From: Symbiodinium microadriaticum
Taxonomy: Eukaryota > Sar > Dinophyceae > Suessiales > Symbiodiniaceae
NCBI GenBank assembly: GCA_001939145.1
Contig: LSRX01001107.1
Coordinates: 180,459-244,458, forward strand
Direction: 5' to 3'
DNA: 64,000 nucleotides
Made by a program: the position numbers and the translations under genes. Positions 62,446 through 64,000 of the stretch are shown one piece after another. A model generated the notes under the pieces. It was not told the origin of the DNA. It saw only the letters and a program-made list of their open reading frames with translations, and did no database searches. Numbering within the stretch: position 1 is the first letter of the stretch; each line of letters begins with the position of its first letter.

Positions 62446-63502
62446 TGCCTTCTATAGGCTCTACAGGCAGTGGCGGTCGCATCGCCTCCGGTTGCAGCGC
62501 CGAGACGGCAGCAACGTCTTGGCTGGCAGCCGAAAGAAGTGACGCTTGGTTTTCAACCGAAAGAGGTGCAACGAACTCTTGGCTGGTAACCAAAGGCTTT
62601 GCAAGGGTCTCTTGGGGCTCTGGCTGCGAGCCTTCCGTGTCCTGCTTGACGGCGGCCTGCTTTTCTTGACTTGCAGTGAGCCCTTCTGGCGAACACGTCT
62701 GGCTGACAGCCGACGGAAGCTCTTCAGCCGCAGGCAGCGGTGGTAGCATCTCCTCCTTCTTCAGCGCCGAAACGGCAGCACAGTCTTGGCTGGCAGCTGA
62801 AAGAAGTGACGCTTGGTTTTCAACCGAAGGAGGTGCAAGGAACTCTTGGCTGGTAACCAAAGGCTTTGCAAAGGTCTCTTGGGGCTCTGGCTGCGAGCCT
62901 TCCTTGTCCTGCTTGACGGCGGCCTGCTTTTCTTGACTTGCAGTGAGCCCTTCTGGCGAACACGTCTGGCTGACAGCCGACGGAAGCTCTTCAGCTGCAG
63001 CCAGCGGTGGTGGCATCTCCTCCGGCTGCAGCGCCGAAACGGCAGCACAGTCTTGGCTGGCAGCCGAAAGAAGTGACACTTGGTCTTCTACCGAAGGAGG
63101 TGCAAGGGACTCTTGGCTGGTAACTGAAGGCTTCGCGAGGGTCTGTTGGGGCTCTGGCTGCGAGCCCTCCGTGTCCTGCTTGACGGCGGCCTGCTTTTCT
63201 TCACTTGCAGTGAAACCTTCTGGCAAGCACTTCTGGCTGACAGCCGACGGAACCTCTTCAGCAGCGTTCTGCAGCGGCGTGTGCTCGTTTTGCTTCTCGG
63301 CTTTCTGTGGCAGGTGCTTCTGTCCTCCTGGTCGCAGTGGTTCTGGCGGGCGAACAAAAGCATTTTTCCGAGCTATCTTCTTGACAGGTTCGGTAAGAGC
63401 TTCTCCTTCACTGCCTTCACAGGATAACTCCAATTGCTCGAGGTTGCCTTCCTGCTCCATCTCAACATCTGCGAGGTCCTGCCAAAGAACGATAAGGTTC
63501 AT
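61808..63502 (-). CDS. N-terminal repeat region of the methyltransferase gene
   Basis: The ATG at 63502 opens MNLIVLWQDLADVEMEQEGN. Three near-identical units of 89 codons follow (267 bp each), containing SAVSQTCSPEGLTASQEKQA, VTSQEF and LLSAASQDCAAVSAL, then a second Gln/Pro-rich repeat (SAPDPDQ). Coding character in this frame ends near 62120 and moves to the frame of the catalytic half, so the two are one gene broken by a one-base shift or joined by a very short intron. Each unit carries one exact palindrome and one central-G variant. The region is probably disordered; I see no known targeting domain. Confidence 0.7.
   Translation of the reverse strand: MNLIVLWQDLADVEMEQEGNLEQLELSCEGSEGEALTEPVKKIARKNAFVRPPEPLRPGGQKHLPQKAEKQNEHTPLQNAAEEVPSAVSQKCLPEGFTASEEKQAAVKQDTEGSQPEPQQTLAKPSVTSQESLAPPSVEDQVSLLSAASQDCAAVSALQPEEMPPPLAAAEELPSAVSQTCSPEGLTASQEKQAAVKQDKEGSQPEPQETFAKPLVTSQEFLAPPSVENQASLLSAASQDCAAVSALKKEEMLPPLPAAEELPSAVSQTCSPEGLTASQEKQAAVKQDTEGSQPEPQETLAKPLVTSQEFVAPLSVENQASLLSAASQDVAAVSALQPEAMRPPLPVEPIEGIASAVPEAMAECAASEAVQPVSDKGEEQPSQPQQAARKELGFADTSQQTPEIPSAFPAAENATPDARHSAPDPDQGHSEAQAQLALSGASQQLPGLSSAPKPDAKITDQKDSAVRARPRPRTEPSPRTTCFYRLKPADYRNPKCTPSGEAGHTTHQGKGCGGPESFRSACALHAKHLRTCCCGRVTQPAPTASRPAAAAAAFANQPQQAQCL
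62455..63262. repeat. Three 267 bp tandem repeats in coding sequence
   Basis: Exact palindromes at 62701, 62968 and 63235 and variants at 62521, 62788 and 63055 are each 267 bp apart, an exact multiple of three. The intervening sequence is almost identical among the units, so the expansion is recent and kept the frame. Confidence 0.9.
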
Positions 63503-63504
63503 CA

Positions 63505-64000
63505 GTTCATTTCACGAAACAAAACCATCTTTAATTTAAACTTAAACTTTAAACCGTTTAAACCCTAATAAACCTTTGAACTGTAACTTTAAACTTTAAA
63601 AACTTTAAAATTTAAAACTTTAAGAAACTTTAAACTTTAAATTTAAATTTAAACTATTGTATCAGCCTAGCAGCCTAGCATAAGCTGTCACCCCTATGTG
63701 AACGCTGTTTCCAGGAATGACACATCAGCGGCGAGAATACAGGAGTGTTCACAGCTTAGACTCAACATGTCGCGTGCCCTGTACACGGTAGCTTGAGAAG
63801 CTTCATGAAAACAAATAGTAGCCAACATACACATGAGTATAGGCGAAGATAAGTGTGGATGTCATCAAGGTTGGGCAATGGGTGATCTATTCTCGGAACA
63901 TGGACGAGATTATGCTTGAGCCATAGGGGGTGGGGGCCGCCGGTGGGAGGGGAAACAACCTAACCTAGCACTAACCTAAACCCTAAGCCCAGCTTCCCCT
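63505..64000. other. Upstream spacer
   Basis: 63520-63660 is TTTAAACTT-type simple sequence; 63956-63991 has a few CCTAAACC/CCCTAA telomere-like units. A TGGCTCAAG at 63915-63923 (minus) resembles the spliced-leader end, but no ORF follows it. No gene is seen to the window edge. Confidence 0.6.

Larger units (their letters stand above)
52482..63245 (-). repeat. Dispersed palindrome family GGCTG(A/T)CAGCC
   Basis: Exact copies start at 52482, 52566, 52660, 52688, 53601, 57948, 57979, 59776, 59808, 60572, 61278, 61623, 61677, 62701, 62968 and 63235. Variants are at 54557, 62521 and 63055 (central G), 62788 (central G, one end changed) and 55809 (AGCTGACAGCT, still a perfect palindrome). In all 16 exact copies the plus-strand base after the palindrome is G and the one before is T or A, so a fixed orientation exists: in gene sense it reads CGGCTGWCAGCCA, often preceded by TTT. 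Copies occur in spacers, leaders and ORFs. Strand is given as the sense of the genes they sit in. Confidence 0.9.
59857..63502 (-). pseudogene. Broken C5 DNA methyltransferase gene (whole locus)
   Basis: Taken together the three frames describe one protein of about 1,210 residues: repeat-rich N-terminus, acidic linker, then a C5 methyltransferase domain with motifs I, IV, VI, VIII, IX and X in the usual order. Two lesions interrupt it: a frame change between about 62100 and 62135 and TAG at 60820-60822. Everything else is intact, so inactivation is recent, or the stop is suppressed or edited. Methyltransferases of this type are known to be carried by retrotransposons in dinoflagellates, but no reverse transcriptase is visible in this window. 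If the gene is functional through readthrough, pseudogene is the wrong label. Confidence 0.65.

Noticed and set aside
63915-63923. TGGCTCAAG near the right end as a second relict spliced leader
   Set aside because: The match is only nine bases and the following ATG meets a stop after three codons.
52500-64000. Retrotransposon with reverse transcriptase around the methyltransferase
   Set aside because: I looked for reverse transcriptase, RNase H, integrase and transposase motifs (for example Y-x-DD with flanking strands) in all long frames of the right part and saw none.

Overview
The window looks like nuclear DNA of a dinoflagellate, most likely a Symbiodiniaceae-type alga. Reasons: every convincing coding signal lies on the minus strand (long unidirectional gene blocks); many short exons end at GC or GT donors and start after AG|G acceptors; TTTAGGG-type telomere-like runs occur inside the sequence; one ORF has a degenerate copy of the dinoflagellate spliced-leader end (GGCTCAAG) 11 nt before its ATG; and the protein families fit (ankyrin arrays, repeated DC-NW-GWS-KK-W exons, a divergent C5 DNA methyltransferase). 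Family recognition is from memory; no search was run.

Left part, about 1-47 kb: decayed or intron-rich minus-strand genes, seen as separated coding-like exons. Most have no recognisable function. The better ones are an exon with a GWWF motif (16-816), a four-part gene ending in a 1.4 kb exon (2781-4710), an ankyrin gene in pieces (24.6-27.05 kb), an array of four repeated exons (30.8-31.65 kb), a RING-finger gene (32.4-33.7 kb), an intronless macro-domain protein with a membrane anchor (35264-36142), and coiled-coil genes with 54-60 nt exons (36.4-37.2 and 39.5-40.6 kb). Between them are microsatellites, a 440 bp CTG/CAG-type inverted structure (7.3-7.75 kb) and a tandem repeat of 273-278 bp (38.0-38.9 kb).

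Right part, 47.3-64 kb: six long minus-strand coding units that need no introns (one of them broken). In transcription order: a damaged C5 cytosine methyltransferase with an N-terminal repeat region (63502-59857), a zinc-binding and AT-hook protein (57923-56640), a 109-residue helical protein (56048-55719), a 673-residue helical protein (54737-52716), a kinase-like protein with a relict spliced leader (51727-50285), and a membrane-anchored ankyrin protein (49282-47348). From about 51.85 kb rightward the spacers become cryptically simple AT-rich DNA.

The main discovery is in 52.4-63.3 kb: a dispersed palindrome, GGCTG(A/T)CAGCC, in 16 exact copies plus five variants (four with a G centre or changed end, one with compensated ends). 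All copies have the same orientation and are always followed by G. They lie in spacers and in ORFs, are read in all three frames (FRLSAK, FGCQP, SAVSQ), and I found none in the left 52 kb. The methyltransferase has a single in-frame TAG exactly where the catalytic Glu of the ENV motif should be, plus a frameshift upstream. A second hairpin family (GGGCCTC-A-GCC ... GGC-GAGGCCC) occurs three times at 50.1-51.4 kb, with one covarying base pair. I infer that 52-64 kb is a separate genomic compartment, possibly part of a large mobile or endogenous element, marked by short palindromes that can sit inside proteins.
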